DNA of 64,000 nucleotides from Portulaca oleracea (GCA_029582165.1 CM055870.1:18726332-18790331); one strand, 5' to 3'. Counted from the stretch's first letter, positions 24,241 through 36,089 are shown. A program made the numbers and translations. The notes: generated by a model from the sequence alone, not told the origin.

Positions 24241-25293
24241 CGATATAAATCTTACTGTTTCTACTTTATGGGTATTAGATACCGGTTGTGAAGCTCACAT
24301 TTGTGGAAATGTACAGGGCCTAAGCAGAAGTAGACGAGTCAGCAAGAATGAAGTAAACCTACGCACAGGAAACGGGCAAAGAGTTGCGGCTGTCTTCGTA
24401 GGAACTTATAGTTTATCTTTACCTTCAGGACTTATATTAGAACTAAATAATTGTTATTTTGTTCCCGCTATTAGTCAGAATTTAATTTCAGTAGTTGTAC
24501 TTGAGATTGAAGGTTATTCTTTTAATATTACGAATGGTCGTTTTTCATTTACAAAGAATGGAATCTTTTATGGTGCGGGTATTCGCATGAATGGCCTCTA
24601 CATATTAGATTTAGATAAACAAATTTGTCACATCGAATCCAAAAAGGCTAAAACAAAAGACTCAAATGAAACATACCTTTGGCATTGTAGGCTAGGTCAT
24701 ATTAATCAGAATCGCATCCAGAAACTGCAAAGTACAGGAATTCTGGAAAACCTAAACTTTGAAAAGTTTGAAGTTTGTGAGGCATGTCTGATGGGAAAAA
24801 TGACTAAGTCACCCTTTCTCGAACCGGTGAGCAGACGATGACTTATTAGGGCTCATACATCGATGTATGCGGACCAATGAGCACTAATGCTAGAGGAGGA
24901 TTCTACTATTTCATTACTTTTACTGATGACTTTAGTAGATATGGGTATATCTACCTAATGCGTCATAAATCTGAATCTTTTGAAAAGTTCAAAGAATTCC
25001 AAAATGAAGTACAGAATCAACTTGGCAAAACAATAAAAACTCTTCGATCATATCGAGGTGGAGAATATTTGAGCCAAGAATTCATTAACCATCTAAGAAC
25101 TTGTGGAATTGTCTCACAGCTGTCTCCTCCAGGAACCCCACAACACAATGGTGTATCTGAAAGGAGAAATCGCACCCTATTAGATATGGTGCGATCAATG
25201 ATGGCAGAGTCAGATTTACCACTTAGCTTTTGGGGGCATGCTCTTGAAACCGCATCGCTCATTCTAAATAGAACTCCGACTAAAGCTACTTAA
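24241..25293 (+). pseudogene. Protease and integrase of the Copia element
   Basis: Aspartic protease with LWVLDTGCEAHIC (about 24270-24305). Next is the GAG-pre-integrase/HHCC region with WHCRLGHINQNR and CEACLMGK (24680-24795). Small indels at about 24825-24870 shift the frame before the integrase core. The core has TDDFSRYGY and GVSERRNRTLLD, but the second catalytic aspartate is replaced: LRSYRGGEY has Y where the family has D. A TAA at 25291-25293 ends the segment. Confidence 0.88.
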
Positions 25294-27375
25294 AAGACAC
25301 CATATGAGATATGGAGAGGAAGAGTTCCTAGTTTGTCCTTTCTAAAGATTTGGGGATGTGAAGCCTATGTTAAGGTTTTACCTGACAGCAAGCTTGCACC
25401 CAGATCTGAAAAGGTTTTCTTTGTGGGCTATCCTAAGGAAACCAAAGGGTATTACTTCTACAACCGTTCTGAGAACAAAGTGTTTGTGTCTCGGAATGCT
25501 TTCTTCTTAGAGAACGAGTTTGTCTCTAAGAGAAAGAGTGGGAGAGAAATTGAACTAGGTGAAGTTCAAGAGCCACAAACCACTTCGAATCTTATCCCAT
25601 ACCTCGTCACCACTGCCTGCATTCAAATCTCCGTTGATCCTCAACAAGAAATGAATGATGAACAGGTAGTCGGGGGACAGGTCGATAAAGAAGTAGGGAA
25701 TGTGGACATACCCCTTCGTAGGTCCAGTAGGGACATTCACCCTCCTGAGAGATACGGTTATCTCATGACATCGGAAATCAACATATTCCTTGTAGAATAT
25801 GATGAGCCTGAGACCTACAAACAAGCTTTAGCGAGCCCAGATTCCAAGAAATGGCTCGAAGCCATGAAATTCGAGATAGACTCCATGTACGAAAACAAGG
25901 TTTGGACCTTGGTTGATTTGCCTGAAGGCGCTAGAGCCATCAGAAACAAATGGGTCTTCAAAGTGAAAACCGACATGGATGGTAAACCTAGTGTTTACAA
26001 AGCACGGCTGGTGGCAAAAGGTTTCACTCAAATTCATGGTATTGACTATGAAGAGACTTTTTCCCCAGTAGCGGCTTTTGAATCTATCAGGATACTCCTT
26101 TCCATAGCTGCATGGTATGACTATGAAATATGGCAAATGGACGTCAAGACTGCATTCTTGAATGGGATTCTGGAAGAGGAAGTGTATATGACACAACCTG
26201 AAGGTTTTGAAGATCCCAAAGGTTTTGGGAAGGTCTGTAAGCTACAAAGGGCCATTTATGGCCTCAAGCAAGCTTCAAGGAGTTGGAATCAAAGGTTTAA
26301 TCAAGTAATCAAAGAGTTTGGTTTCTTGAAAAACGAAGAAGAGCCTTGTGTTTTTAGAAAACTCAGTGGGAGCAAAATAGTCTTTCTAGTTCTGTATGTG
26401 GATGATATACTCCTCATTGGAAATGACGTTCCTATGCTGGAGTCTTGTAAGACATGGCTTAGGAAAAATTTCCAAATGAAGGATCTCGGTGAGGCCCAGT
26501 ACATTCTTGGAATAAAGATCTATAGAGATAGATCAAGGCGTTTGATTGCATTAAATCAAACAACTTATATTGATAAGGTGTTGAATCGGTTCAACATGCA
26601 GAACTCTAAGAAGGGATTCATTCCCATGGTTCATGGCACATCACTTGGTAAAACAGATTGTCCTCAGACATCTGAAGACCAGGAAAAGATGAAAAATATA
26701 CCTTATGCTTCGGCTGTAGGGTCTATAATGTATGCTATGAGATGTACAAGGCTAGATATAGCTTTTGCTTTAAGTATGTGCAGCAGGTTTCAAGCCAACC
26801 CTGGTGAGAAACACTGGACTGTTGTGAAGAACATACTTAAGTATCTGAATAGAACTAAGGAGTTGTCCTTAATCTATGGAGGTGAGAGACAGCTGAGTGT
26901 AAAATGTTAAAATGATGCCAGTTTCATGACGGATAAGGATGACTATAGTAGCCAATCTGGATATGTCTTTTGTTTCAATGGTGGGGCAGTGAGCTGGAAA
27001 AGTTCCAAGCAAAACACTGTCGCTGATTCTACAACTGAGGCAGAATACATCGTAGCATCTGAAGCTGCGAAGGAGGCAATGTGGGTGAAGAAGTTCATCA
27101 AGGAGCTTGAAGTTGTGCCTAGTATTGCGGAAGGCGTGGACCTATACTGTGACAACAGTGGGACCATTGCTCAGGCAAAGGAACCTAAAGCACACAACAA
27201 AGCTAAGCTTGTGTCCAGAAAGTATCACATCATTCGAAAGTTCATCGAGGAAGGTGATATTAATGTGTGCAAGGTTCATACCGATGAGAACGTCGCCGAT
27301 CCGCTTACTAAACCCCTGTCGCAAGCGAAGTATGAGAGTCTTACTCATGCAATAGGAATTAGACATCTTGAATGA
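25294..27375 (+). pseudogene. Reverse transcriptase and RNase H of the Copia element
   Basis: In frame with the integrase segment. The integrase C-terminal region (FLKIWGCEAYVK, about 25340) leads into the reverse transcriptase. RT motifs include NKWVFKVKTDMDG, KARLVAKGFTQ, QMDVKTAFLNG and the catalytic YVDDILLIGND (about 26395). RNase H (DKDDYSSQSGYVF, STTEAEYIVASEAAKEA, HIIRKFIEEGDI) ends at 27375. A TAA at 26908-26910 separates RT from RNase H. The frame is otherwise continuous for 2 kb. Confidence 0.9.
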
Positions 27376-28184
27376 TGTTATTAAGTTACATTTTGAACAT
27401 AAGATGGCTCATGGTTTGTAATAGTTATTTATTCATCATTTATTAATAATAAATTCAAAACTTTACATAATTTTGGTTTAGAATTATGTGAATGTCCAAA
27501 AGGATTAGCGAATTCAAAATGGGAAATTGGATGAGGTCTAATTTCTGAAACCCCAATAGTGAACTTGATGACACTAATCTTGGCCGATCGTCGACCTGTT
27601 TCCTGATTGTATTATCACATAGGGACAGTGATAATATTAACACAATTAACATGTAGGATTGAAATGATGATCGAGTTTCATGATCATATTGACGTATTGA
27701 CGTCATAAATCAATCACATGGGTATTGTTGAGAACAACTACCGAACTGAAATCCAGTGGGAGCTCTTTAAGTTGGGAATTGTCATAGGAGCTCTCACCAC
27801 TCAAAAATTCCTGAATCCTGAGCTCAGTACACAGACTACATAGTCTGCTGTGACTTTGGAGCGCGTCAAACGCCTTTCGTAACAGTAGGCTATAAAGGCG
27901 TTATGCAGGTTCTGATTGGATCATGTGAGAATGTGTGTCTGAACAAGATGGCATTGTCCTCCCTATTAGAGACAGTTGTCTTTTGGCCACTCGGTAAGAT
28001 TGGACTGAAAATGCTTGGCCGAGCTCAGTTGAATCAATAGTTGATCATTCAAAGTTTAAACTCGGAGATCGAGGAACGTTTCGGACCTTACATAAGGATG
28101 ACATCAGCTTACCTTATCCGAACATGAGACAGTAAGTGACAAGGGAATTCAAGGAATCGAACACTTGTGGGACAAGTGGGAGAT
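27376..28184 (+). other. 3' untranslated region and polypurine tract of the Copia element
   Basis: About 800 bp without an ORF between pol and the 3' LTR. It ends in AAGTGGGAGAT (about 28174-28184), a standard Copia polypurine tract. Confidence 0.75.
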
Positions 28185-29038
28185 TGTTGGGAATGTCCCG
28201 ACAATGTTCAATATACACGGAGATTAAACCAAAGTAATATAGTAGTTATATGTCTTGCTAGAGACCTGTATAATTAGTAATTAAATATGTTTAATTACAA
28301 CTATATTATTTGGTCCTACTGGGTCACACAAGTCAGTGCCCTAGAACAATGTATGTAACCTAAATGATATTGTATCAAGTTTAGAAAAGTTGGAAATTGA
28401 TTTTTGTGAGAAATCAGCCCAACACGGACCGAATTGGGCTCAATACGGACCGTGTTGACCCAACACGGTCCGTGTTGAGACCACGGTCCGTGGTGTCCAT
28501 GGGCCGAATAATTGGATTCTTTGGAGTCCAACACGGACCGTGTTGTTTCAACACGGACCGTGTTGGGCCCAGAAAACGCGCCGTCGTTTTAATTCGGCCC
28601 TTTAGGGTTTTGAACCATTTCCCTAGGTTTTCTAAACACTATATAAAGGGGTCTCTGGGATAGATTATTCCACACCAACTGCCTTCGACTCTTAGAGAGA
28701 TACCAGGGTGATTTCCTGAGTTCCTCTCTCTTTTAGTTTGCAAATCTAGTTTCAGGAAACACTATCAGTTTCCTGAAACAATCTCACATACATCTTAGAT
28801 TGAGATTTGTCTCGATCGGGTCGATCTAGCAATCGGGTTCCCGGAGTGCTGCGTGGACTTTTCAATAGAGGATTTCAGCATTGGAATCTGGAAGGTCAAC
28901 CTCTTCTTCAGCCGGAATTAGCGATCAGGTATAATTACTAAAGCCTCTGCAGTTGTTTGATTAATTGTTTATAACTGTTATAATATTCCGCCAATTAATC
29001 TGTATCTGTTTAGGAAATAGATAACCTAAATCCTAACA
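28185..29038 (+). repeat. 3' LTR of the Copia element
   Basis: 854 bp, near-identical to the 5' LTR. It has two rather than three tandem CAACACGGACCGTGTTG units, and sequence changes inside the other palindromes (28419-28566). TATA box at about 28639. Confidence 0.93.
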
Positions 29039-30397
29039 AGATGCTCTTTTATAAGTAAAATTTTGGACCTTGAGGCAAGCTTCATGCTTTAAAAACTAGT
29101 GTTGTTTTATGAAATTAAAGAGGAAAATCCCCTTTAAATTGTAAGTTTCTAGTTTCGGTCGAACACACAAAAATCAAGGGTTTTACCTCTTAAGAAGCCT
29201 TTTTATAAGCTAACCTTACTTGAGGAAGAGTTCTTTTCATGCTTGTTGTCGAGTTTAATTAAAGATTATCTTTGCGGTTAAAGATTTCCAAGAGTTTCAA
29301 AGTTGTCTTAAGCAATAAAGCCCCGCCATGATTTATGTGTGTAAAAGCACACCAAGGAAATAGTGTTAAATACACACCATGTTCACGTGCCTTGAGCACC
29401 CCATGAGAATTTATTTTGTGCCTTAGATGCACACCAGGAAAATCTGGCCAGTAGGATAGATATCCACCATCCGGACCTCCCGATCGGTCTGGGTATGCGC
29501 ATACGGAGGCTTAGCCGATGATCGTAAGTAGGGGCATCCATGTTAAGTTCTACGTTATCACGTTATCTTCTTGTTGTAAACTTTTATGTTTATAAGTTGT
29601 TTAATTTCAATACTTTTATAGCTACGTATGAATTTATGCTCTTTTATGAGCTATGGATGTATTCTTAGCCTTGCAAGTTTATTATGGGCAATCAAGTATT
29701 TTTCTTTACATGTCAAACCACCCTGTGGCGGTTACCCTGTTAAGTTGATAATTGTGACATGAAGTCAGGATTTTACCAAGAACTGGAGTTCTTGTAAGTT
29801 GATTTGTTAAACTCTTCTCTTTCAAGCTTTACTATTTTTTTTTATAATGAAGCTGCGCGCCTAGGGGTAATAAAATCAAAGTCTTACTTTTGCTTGCTGT
29901 AGTCAATTCTATTAGTATACGTACTGAGGAAAACACACCTCTTTAAGTTGTTTATTACTCTTAGGGCCGCAAGGGAAAGGCAAGGGCAAAGTCATCGAAG
30001 GGTGGAACCCAAAAGCAACCTAGGTGGTACTCAGGTGATCTTGAAGCTCCTTCTTTTGGAAGTTCTATAGGAGCCATGGTTAGGAGTGTGTTGGAATTTT
30101 GGGAAGGTGTTGTTAATTATGGTTTTGTGGCATGTGTTATGAACGATTTGTATGTTAAGTTGGCTCTACTTCTTTGGGTTGTATTTTTCTAAGAGTCTCA
30201 TACCTTGATGATTTGCGATGTCTTGTTATGGTGGTCTAAGTATGTGGTTGTGTGAGGTCTTTTGGTGATGTGTCGGAGTCTTAGCCTAGTCCATGTTCAT
30301 GGACGGCGGTAGTGCTCTTAGGTAGTTATCCGCTGCTGATCATTAGGTTAAGTAGTGATTAGCTTAATCTGGTGATTAGTAACCTGGGGGTGTTACA
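29039..30397 (+). repeat. 3' LTR of the Tekay-like element, second part
   Basis: Resumes at AGATGCTCTTTT, the continuation of the sequence interrupted at 16668, and ends GGGGGTGTTACA at 30397. It matches 7366-8731 of the 5' LTR. Confidence 0.9.
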
Positions 30398-31491
30398 CGG
30401 TAGGCCCGACAATAATTATTCAATGCATTAATTAAGAGATTAAGCAATTGAACAACTAAAATCGTCTAACTTAGGTAAGAAGACAGTCAAAGCGTGTAAG
30501 ATTTGAGGATTCCGCTTTCCCATTCCATGTAAATGTCTAATAGAGATAAGTCATTGCAAAAATCCTTCCTAAGGCCCATCATTATTCATACCGGCCGCTT
30601 CTAACTGAGTGAATCAACTGATTAGACAACTATCTACACAACTGTGAACGGAAACATCTTCAAAAAGCAAAACAACTTTTGGGTTTTCACAACATTTCTC
30701 CCCTTTTTTCTTTCTTTCACACACAAATTTTTTTTAGATTTTAGACACAAACTACAAAAATAAAATACTCAAAACTAGGTGACCTACCCATGACACATGG
30801 AAAATAGCACCCCCACTCCAACACAAGACACCACAATGTCCCCATTGTGAGAAGGGTGTCACAAGTAAGGTAGAAAACCTAAAAACACACAAACACATAA
30901 CAAAAAAACGGTGGCGACCCGAGCCCACACGGCTCCAACAATAAAATATATCCAACATTCACACTCAAGGGGTTCGCCACCTAAAAAAGGAAAATCGAGC
31001 ATGCAACATGGATCAAGAATATATACACTCAAAGAGAGGATGGAAAGAGGTTACCTCGAGGTCTTCAATAAAAGCATACCCCATCCACGATCCAAGGAAC
31101 ATCACACAATAGGTTAGGAATAAACAAGAAAAACATACTATGTGTGATGGTTCACATGCAAGATCAAAAGGAAAAACAAACTATACAAGACACTAAGGAC
31201 TAAAGAACTAAAGAAAACAAACTAAATATTTACAAAACAACTTTCACTCTTTTTTTTCTTTTCATTGGACTCAAAAACCGAAATGCATACTACCCTCCCA
31301 CTCCCACACAAAGAGGTTATCGTATCCTCAAATGGAAACAGAAGTATGTAAGCAAGCACCCCAAATTAAAAGAAAAAGACACATACAAAAAGAAAATAAA
31401 AGAAGAAAAGAGAACCGACTCACTAAATATACACAAGAAGGTGAGGAAAGATATTACCTAGAAGGCTTCTTATCAATAAGCTCATTCCTTC
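30398..31491 (-). other. Non-coding internal sequence of the LARD-like element
   Basis: Lies 3' of the gag-like ORF in minus orientation. No further coding domain is recognised here, in contrast to an autonomous element where protease and RT would follow. Confidence 0.55.
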
Positions 31492-32844
31492 TCACCTCAC
31501 GATATCGGGCACCAAGTCAAAACCATTCAACGCCCGGAGTAACAAATCATGCATCCTCTCATGCATCTCAGAATGGTGGTGGTAAGAGCACACTCGCAAT
31601 AGCACATCAACAAACATTAGTGCTCTTAACAGTTTATCAAATGCCTTAGAGAAGTCATAGAAAGAACGAACTACAGGAATGTACAAGACTTTCCTAGGCA
31701 TGGTGAAGTGAGACATGACAAATGAGTCCTCCCATTGACTCGTAAATGGAGATTGGGTATACAAATCGACAGGAGGGAACAATTCAACACATTCATGGAC
31801 ATGCTCATGCAAAGACTTGGATGCAAACAACGACTCATAAAGCATATCACCATCAAAAATATCATTGTCACAAACCAAGTTCAAACACTTAGGATCAATC
31901 CCCATAGACTCAAGTTCATCATCACAAGATTTCACATTAATTGATTTACAAGAAAGGGTAGCTAATGCCTCACTAATGCAATAATTCTCAATGAAAGTGA
32001 ATAAATCAGTATCTAGCACACATTCAATCACAAAGGATTCAACTTCACTCTCAACAAGATCATGCTCAATTATATCAAAAGCATCATGGCATTCATCAAT
32101 CTCAACTTTTTCTTCACACAAAGGCATGGACAATGGTGTGGACAATGGTTCATCATTTAGCGTGTTTTCAACTAATTCTACATCATCACACAAAGAATCA
32201 TCATGTTCCTCATGCTCACTAGGTGGGGCTAGAGCTAAGGAATTACTAAGTAGTCCAAGGCATGGTCGGTTATAATAGTCATCATCATCATCATCTATTT
32301 CACACACACGAGTATTATTTGATACAGGTTTAGCAGAACCAAACCCATCCATAAAAGCCTTAAAAACAAGGTATTCAGGACAAGCAGCAAATGAATGACC
32401 CCAAGCTTGACATACAAAACACTGATGAAGAGACTCGCTATTGGGACATTGAGAAGATTCACAAAAATTTTCCACATAATCCCCACTATGAGATTGATCA
32501 TCAACATACACGGGGTATTCACATGTTTATTCAGTTTCGGTCCCGGAGGGTGGTGCATAAGGAGGTTGGAAGCTAGGACTAACACTTTGTTGTTCAAACT
32601 CATAGGAATCCCTAGACAACCATTCAAGTAACTCACATGCTTTTTCTTCTCCTAAAGCGGAAAACCCATAATATTCTAAAAGGTTTCGGGTCTCATAATT
32701 CACACCCTCATTCACAATTCCCAACAAATTCAATGTATCATAAAAAATGCCATACAATTCACATTGAGCACGATAATCATGTAATCTAGCAAAATACCTC
32801 CAAAATATTTCATGCTCAAATTGAGGGAATTGGGTACTATCCAT
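31492..32844 (-). pseudogene. Gag-derived ORF of the LARD-like element with long acidic tail
   Basis: One minus-strand frame of about 450 codons from ATG at 32844, interrupted by a single TAA at 32527-32529. The first 90 residues resemble the C-terminal half of plant gypsy Gag capsid: FWRYFARLHDY, a GVNYETRNLLEYY phrase and ACELLEWLSRDSYEF, which fit the family's pattern of ETR, LL and an LLE...SY ending. A single zinc knuckle CFVCQAWGHSFAAC (CX2CX4HX4C) follows. Beyond it come about 280 residues that are strongly acidic (for example EIDDDDDDYY) and match no Gag region I know. No protease or RT motifs are present. A role in packaging this non-autonomous element's RNA is inference. Confidence 0.7.
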
Positions 32845-33007
32845 AACTCTCTTTTTTCTATTTTTCTATTTTTCTTTTTTTTTCTTTTCTTTTCTCTCTT
32901 TTTTTTTTGATATTCAAATTTTTTTTTTGCTACATATTTTCTAGCATAATCAAGAAAGCAATAAACTATGTACATACAAACCAATAGCCTAATCTACCAA
33001 ATAACGC

Positions 33008-33028
33008 CATCCCCAGCAACGGCGCCAT
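33008..33028 (-). other. Primer-binding site of the LARD-like element
   Basis: On the minus strand, immediately after the 5' LTR, the sequence reads ATGGCGCCGTTGCTGGGGAT. TGGCGCC followed by GTTGC is the tRNA-Asp-type primer site seen in Athila-class elements. Confidence 0.8.
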
Positions 33029-33491
33029 TGTTCGGTTATAGTTTTTGTGGTTTTAAGTGTTAGGGTTGTCGGTCCATAGGGATGGGTGTTAGGCTTGATT
33101 AAGGTAATCGGTTTGTGAAAGGGTTTGTTTCTCAATGCGGAAAGTGGTAAATTATGTAAATGGAAGCAATAAAACTAACCTAGACATGGAATTAAGGACA
33201 GCAATAAAAGCATGAAATAAAACATGAAATTAAAGAAAGCAATTAAACTACAACTAATAATGAAATTAAGAACAAGAATTTATACCTTTGATGAACTAAC
33301 TTCAATAAACCTTCAATCTACCTTCGAATTTCCCCCGAACAAACAAGAAATTGTGGTTCAGATTACCAATAATCCCCCAACTTCTCACTAGTAAGTAGAA
33401 TTGGAGTTCCTTGACCCTCCTCCCCACTAAAAATGGAGTTGATTGTGGCTAACACTAGAAAGCTTGGAAAACAAGTCAACAATGGCATTTG

Positions 33492-33527
<36 letters not shown>

Positions 33528-34392
33528 TTGTAAAACACTTCAACGAAGACTAAAGAAAGCTTGAAAGAGATTGAGAATTGAAATTGCAAGAAAACTTTGA
33601 AGAACAACTGAAAACTTGAAGAACAATTAAAGAGAGATTAAAGCAAATAAAGGAAAGCAATAAATCTAATTCTACCCCTAAACTACCTAGGCTAATTGAT
33701 TTCTCTTAGACTAATACAAGTGGGTATTTATAGAAGAAGGAGAAATACAACCCAAAACCCTAGAAATAAATCGCGAAGACGTCACGATTTTCCATGACAG
33801 AGTGGCTCGGCGAGCCATAGTGTCGCTTCGAGCGGCAAGACTTCGGCCGCAGCATTCACCGTTCCTCAGCATTATGTCGCAGGCGAGACAGTGGCCTTGC
33901 TCGGGCGAGCCATGTTGCTGCTCGGGCGAGCAGCGCTTCTAGGCAGCTTTTCCCTACCGACTTCAAACGCGCATAACTTCTTCATTCGAACTCCGTTTTA
34001 GACCCGTAAGATATCGATGGAAAGTTCTCAGTGTGTACTTTAAGCTCCCAAAATTTGAGACCAATCGGAGTTGTAACGAAGGAGTTATGACCCAAAGAGT
34101 GAAGGTACACGTATTTCAAACCTTTGAGTCTGTACCGCTCCCCTGTTTAGCGCCAATCTTGACATGGAATTTCCGGCTTCGGTTTCGCCTCGGCTCTCGG
34201 CTCGGGTTGACTTGGTTTGACTCGGGAAATAGCTCGGGATTCCCTAAAATCTTCAATTAAGCCCAAACTTCTTCTAACTCCTTATTTTCCTACAAAACAC
34301 TAAATCATTATATCTAATATATAAATAGGGGTTAAAACAAGCAAATATATCCTATAAAAGAGAAGAAATTCGGCTCGGAATGAGACCGAACA
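33029..34392 (-). repeat. 5' LTR of the LARD-like element
   Basis: 1364 bp, ends TGTTCGGT and ACCGAACA. It is nearly identical to 3239-4613 except in two places: the (AG)n tract is shorter, and the palindrome cluster (33775-33925) differs strongly in sequence and spacing while keeping palindromes such as GGCTCGGCGAGCC. Confidence 0.88.
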
Positions 34393-34397
34393 CTCCT

Positions 34398-35174
34398 AAA
34401 ACTTATGTATTATATATTTATTTTAAAAAATACCCTATGTCCAAATAAAAAGTATGAAGTTCTTTAATTATAACTATGAAAAACATTTGGTGCAGTGTTA
34501 TATATGAAAATTTGAAATTAGTTTATGGTTATTTGTCAAACAAAAAATTCAAAAAAATATATATTTTACTGTTACCTATACATATAGTACATGAATAATA
34601 AAATTATTTTCTTTTTGATTGTTGAAATAATGGAGAGATAAAATATTATCGAAAAAAAATTATTGTGGTTACTACATATTATTCATGACCATATTAAAAT
34701 GTTTGTAAAATAGATAAATTATTTATAGAAATAGTGTACAAAAGTTTATCATTTGATAAGATTATCAAATGAAACCTAATTTATATTAAGCAAGAAAAAC
34801 TATCTCAAAAAACTTAATTAAAAAAATTCAATGTTAAATAACATGCATCACTGAGCAAATATAATGTATATTTAAACTTTGAGTCACTAGATAAGAATAA
34901 CTCGACTTTAAAATTGTTTCAAAATCAATCCTACTTCACATTCCTTGAATTACAATAATCAATACATTAAAAGATTGGCTATATGATAATCCATACTATA
35001 TATAGTATTACAAGTGTTGGTTGAATACAACTCAAGAGGTGCAAAGTTAGACATGTTACACTTAATTAATTCTAACTAGAGACTATTATCCAATTATTAT
35101 TCAAAATATAGATTATGATAATCAAATATTCCTAAAAGTGATAAGGAATATATACATATACTTAATTTCCCCCT
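34398..35174. other. AT-rich intergenic DNA
   Basis: No ORF, RNA gene or clear transposon end. Confidence 0.5.
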
Positions 35175-35691
35175 GAGTTTTGTTGTAATCATTTAAACAC
35201 CCTCATCTTTGAAAAATCATTTCTTCCTACTTCAACCTTTGCGCTTTTGACATATACCCCCACGTGTCATTTTATAATAAATTATTTTTTTTATTGTTTT
35301 ACATAATAAATGATATATTTGGTCATTATTTATAGGAAAATTGGATTATAATAATACGAACTTTTGATCATGTAAGACATAATAATACGAACTTTTGATT
35401 TGGTGATTAATAATACGAACTTTGATCCCCTGAATTTAATTCGATGGCGGTCTGACGTGGCGACGGAGGCACGCGCCTGGCTATTTTGACTTTGTCACGT
35501 CATCCACGTTGACTTAAAAAATAATAAAAACTTTTACATATGTTGCTCTGAATAATATGAACTTTTTTTCTCTCTAAAAATCTCAAATCTCATTTTTACT
35601 TCTTCATCTTCTTTAATCCTCCCCTCTCTCTCCTCCTCCATCGAATCAAACTCAAAAAACTCATATCCATCCTGCTCAAACCTAGATCCAC
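35175..35691. repeat. Unclassified dispersed repeat, copy 2 (CACTA-free)
   Basis: Matches 185-497 joined to 1893-2095. Around the CACTA insertion point it reads ACTTTGTCACGTCATCC without interruption. Three AATAATACGAACTTT phrases lie at about 35349-35420. Confidence 0.65.
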
Positions 35692-35913
35692 TTCCTTTTC
35701 CATCACCCTCCATCACTGATTCCGACCGATTCATCCTGCCTCCCTTTTCTTCCTTTTTTTTTCCTTTCTCCATCAAACATTTTTCCCTTTCGATTTTATT
35801 ACGCTCCATTTATATGACTCTCCAAACCTCCAAACCACCCATAAGACACCCTTTCTCTCTCTCTGGAAAACCAGTGAACAAACAGATAATCAAACCTCCT
35901 TCAACAATCATCA

Positions 35914-36085
35914 ATGTCGAACAATCCAGGACCACCAGACACCCCTAGCCATGACTTCATCGACCATCTCCTCGACTTGCACAATTTCGCCGGCGGCGAC
36001 CCCAATTTGGTCTGATACGACGTCGGTACCCGCAGGCGCCGGACTTCCGATGATGCTCCAGATGAGTGCACCAGAACTTATACAC
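35914..36085 (+). pseudogene. Possible bHLH transcription-factor gene fragment (first exon)
   Basis: ATG at 35914, preceded by a CT-rich stretch resembling a 5' UTR, opens a 33-codon frame (MSNNPGPP... DFIDHLLDLHNFAGGDPNL) ending in TGA at 36013. In the next frame at 36044-36079 the sequence reads LPMMLQMSAPEL. An acidic N-terminal DF(I/L)...IL/LL...FA box followed by a PMMLQ phrase is typical of plant bHLH proteins of the UNE12/LRL group. The fragment lacks the bHLH domain itself. It may have been captured by a transposon or left by decay of a host gene. Confidence 0.35.
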
Positions 36086-36089
36086 TTGA

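Larger units (their letters stand above)
16669..29038 (+). mobile_element. Ty1/Copia retrotransposon, full-length but broken, with a solo LTR inside
   Basis: Near-identical LTRs (16669-17542 and 28185-29038), TSD AGATG, tRNA-Met primer-binding site, gag, protease, integrase, RT and RNase H in Copia order, and a GTGGGAGA polypurine tract. Without the solo LTR it is about 9.0 kb, long for Copia, mainly because of a 2.5-kb leader. The protein layout suggests the Tork/TAR side of plant Copia, but I cannot assign the lineage firmly. Its ORFs have several stops and at least two frameshifts. Confidence 0.93.
5437..30397 (+). mobile_element. Tekay-like chromovirus (Ty3/gypsy), interrupted by Copia
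   Basis: The element has a 5' LTR (5437-8731), a tRNA-Met primer-binding site, an extra ORF, gag-pol with the order gag, protease, RT, RNase H, integrase, GPY and chromodomain start, and a 3' LTR split by the Copia element (14735-16668 plus 29039-30397). The LTRs end GGGGGTGTTACA, typical of Tekay/Del elements. They lack the expected TGTAACACCCC start: similarity between the two begins at TAATTTTT. No convincing target-site duplication was found (left flank CATGG, right flank CGGTA). The pol frame has six stop codons but no frameshift. Confidence 0.85.
3239..34392 (-). mobile_element. Pol-less LTR retrotransposon (LARD-like, Athila-type features), carrying nested insertions
   Basis: The LTRs at 3239-4613 and 33029-34392 are homologous along their whole length, starting TGTTC(C/G)GTTATAG and ending ACCGAACA. 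Flanks are TTCCT (3234-3238) and CTCCT (34393-34397), a near-perfect 5-bp duplication. Next to the right-hand LTR, the minus strand carries a primer-binding site beginning TGGCGCCGTTGCTGGGGA, as in Athila-type elements (tRNA-Asp class). That LTR is therefore the 5' LTR and the element runs on the minus strand. Without the nested chromovirus the internal region is only about 3.45 kb (30398-33028 plus 4614-5436). It contains one gag-like ORF and no protease, reverse transcriptase or integrase, so it must have moved with enzymes supplied by another element. Confidence 0.8.

Noticed and set aside
5431..30405. Target-site duplication for the Tekay-like element
   Set aside because: Left flank CATGGT and right flank CGGTA share only partial similarity; not enough to call.
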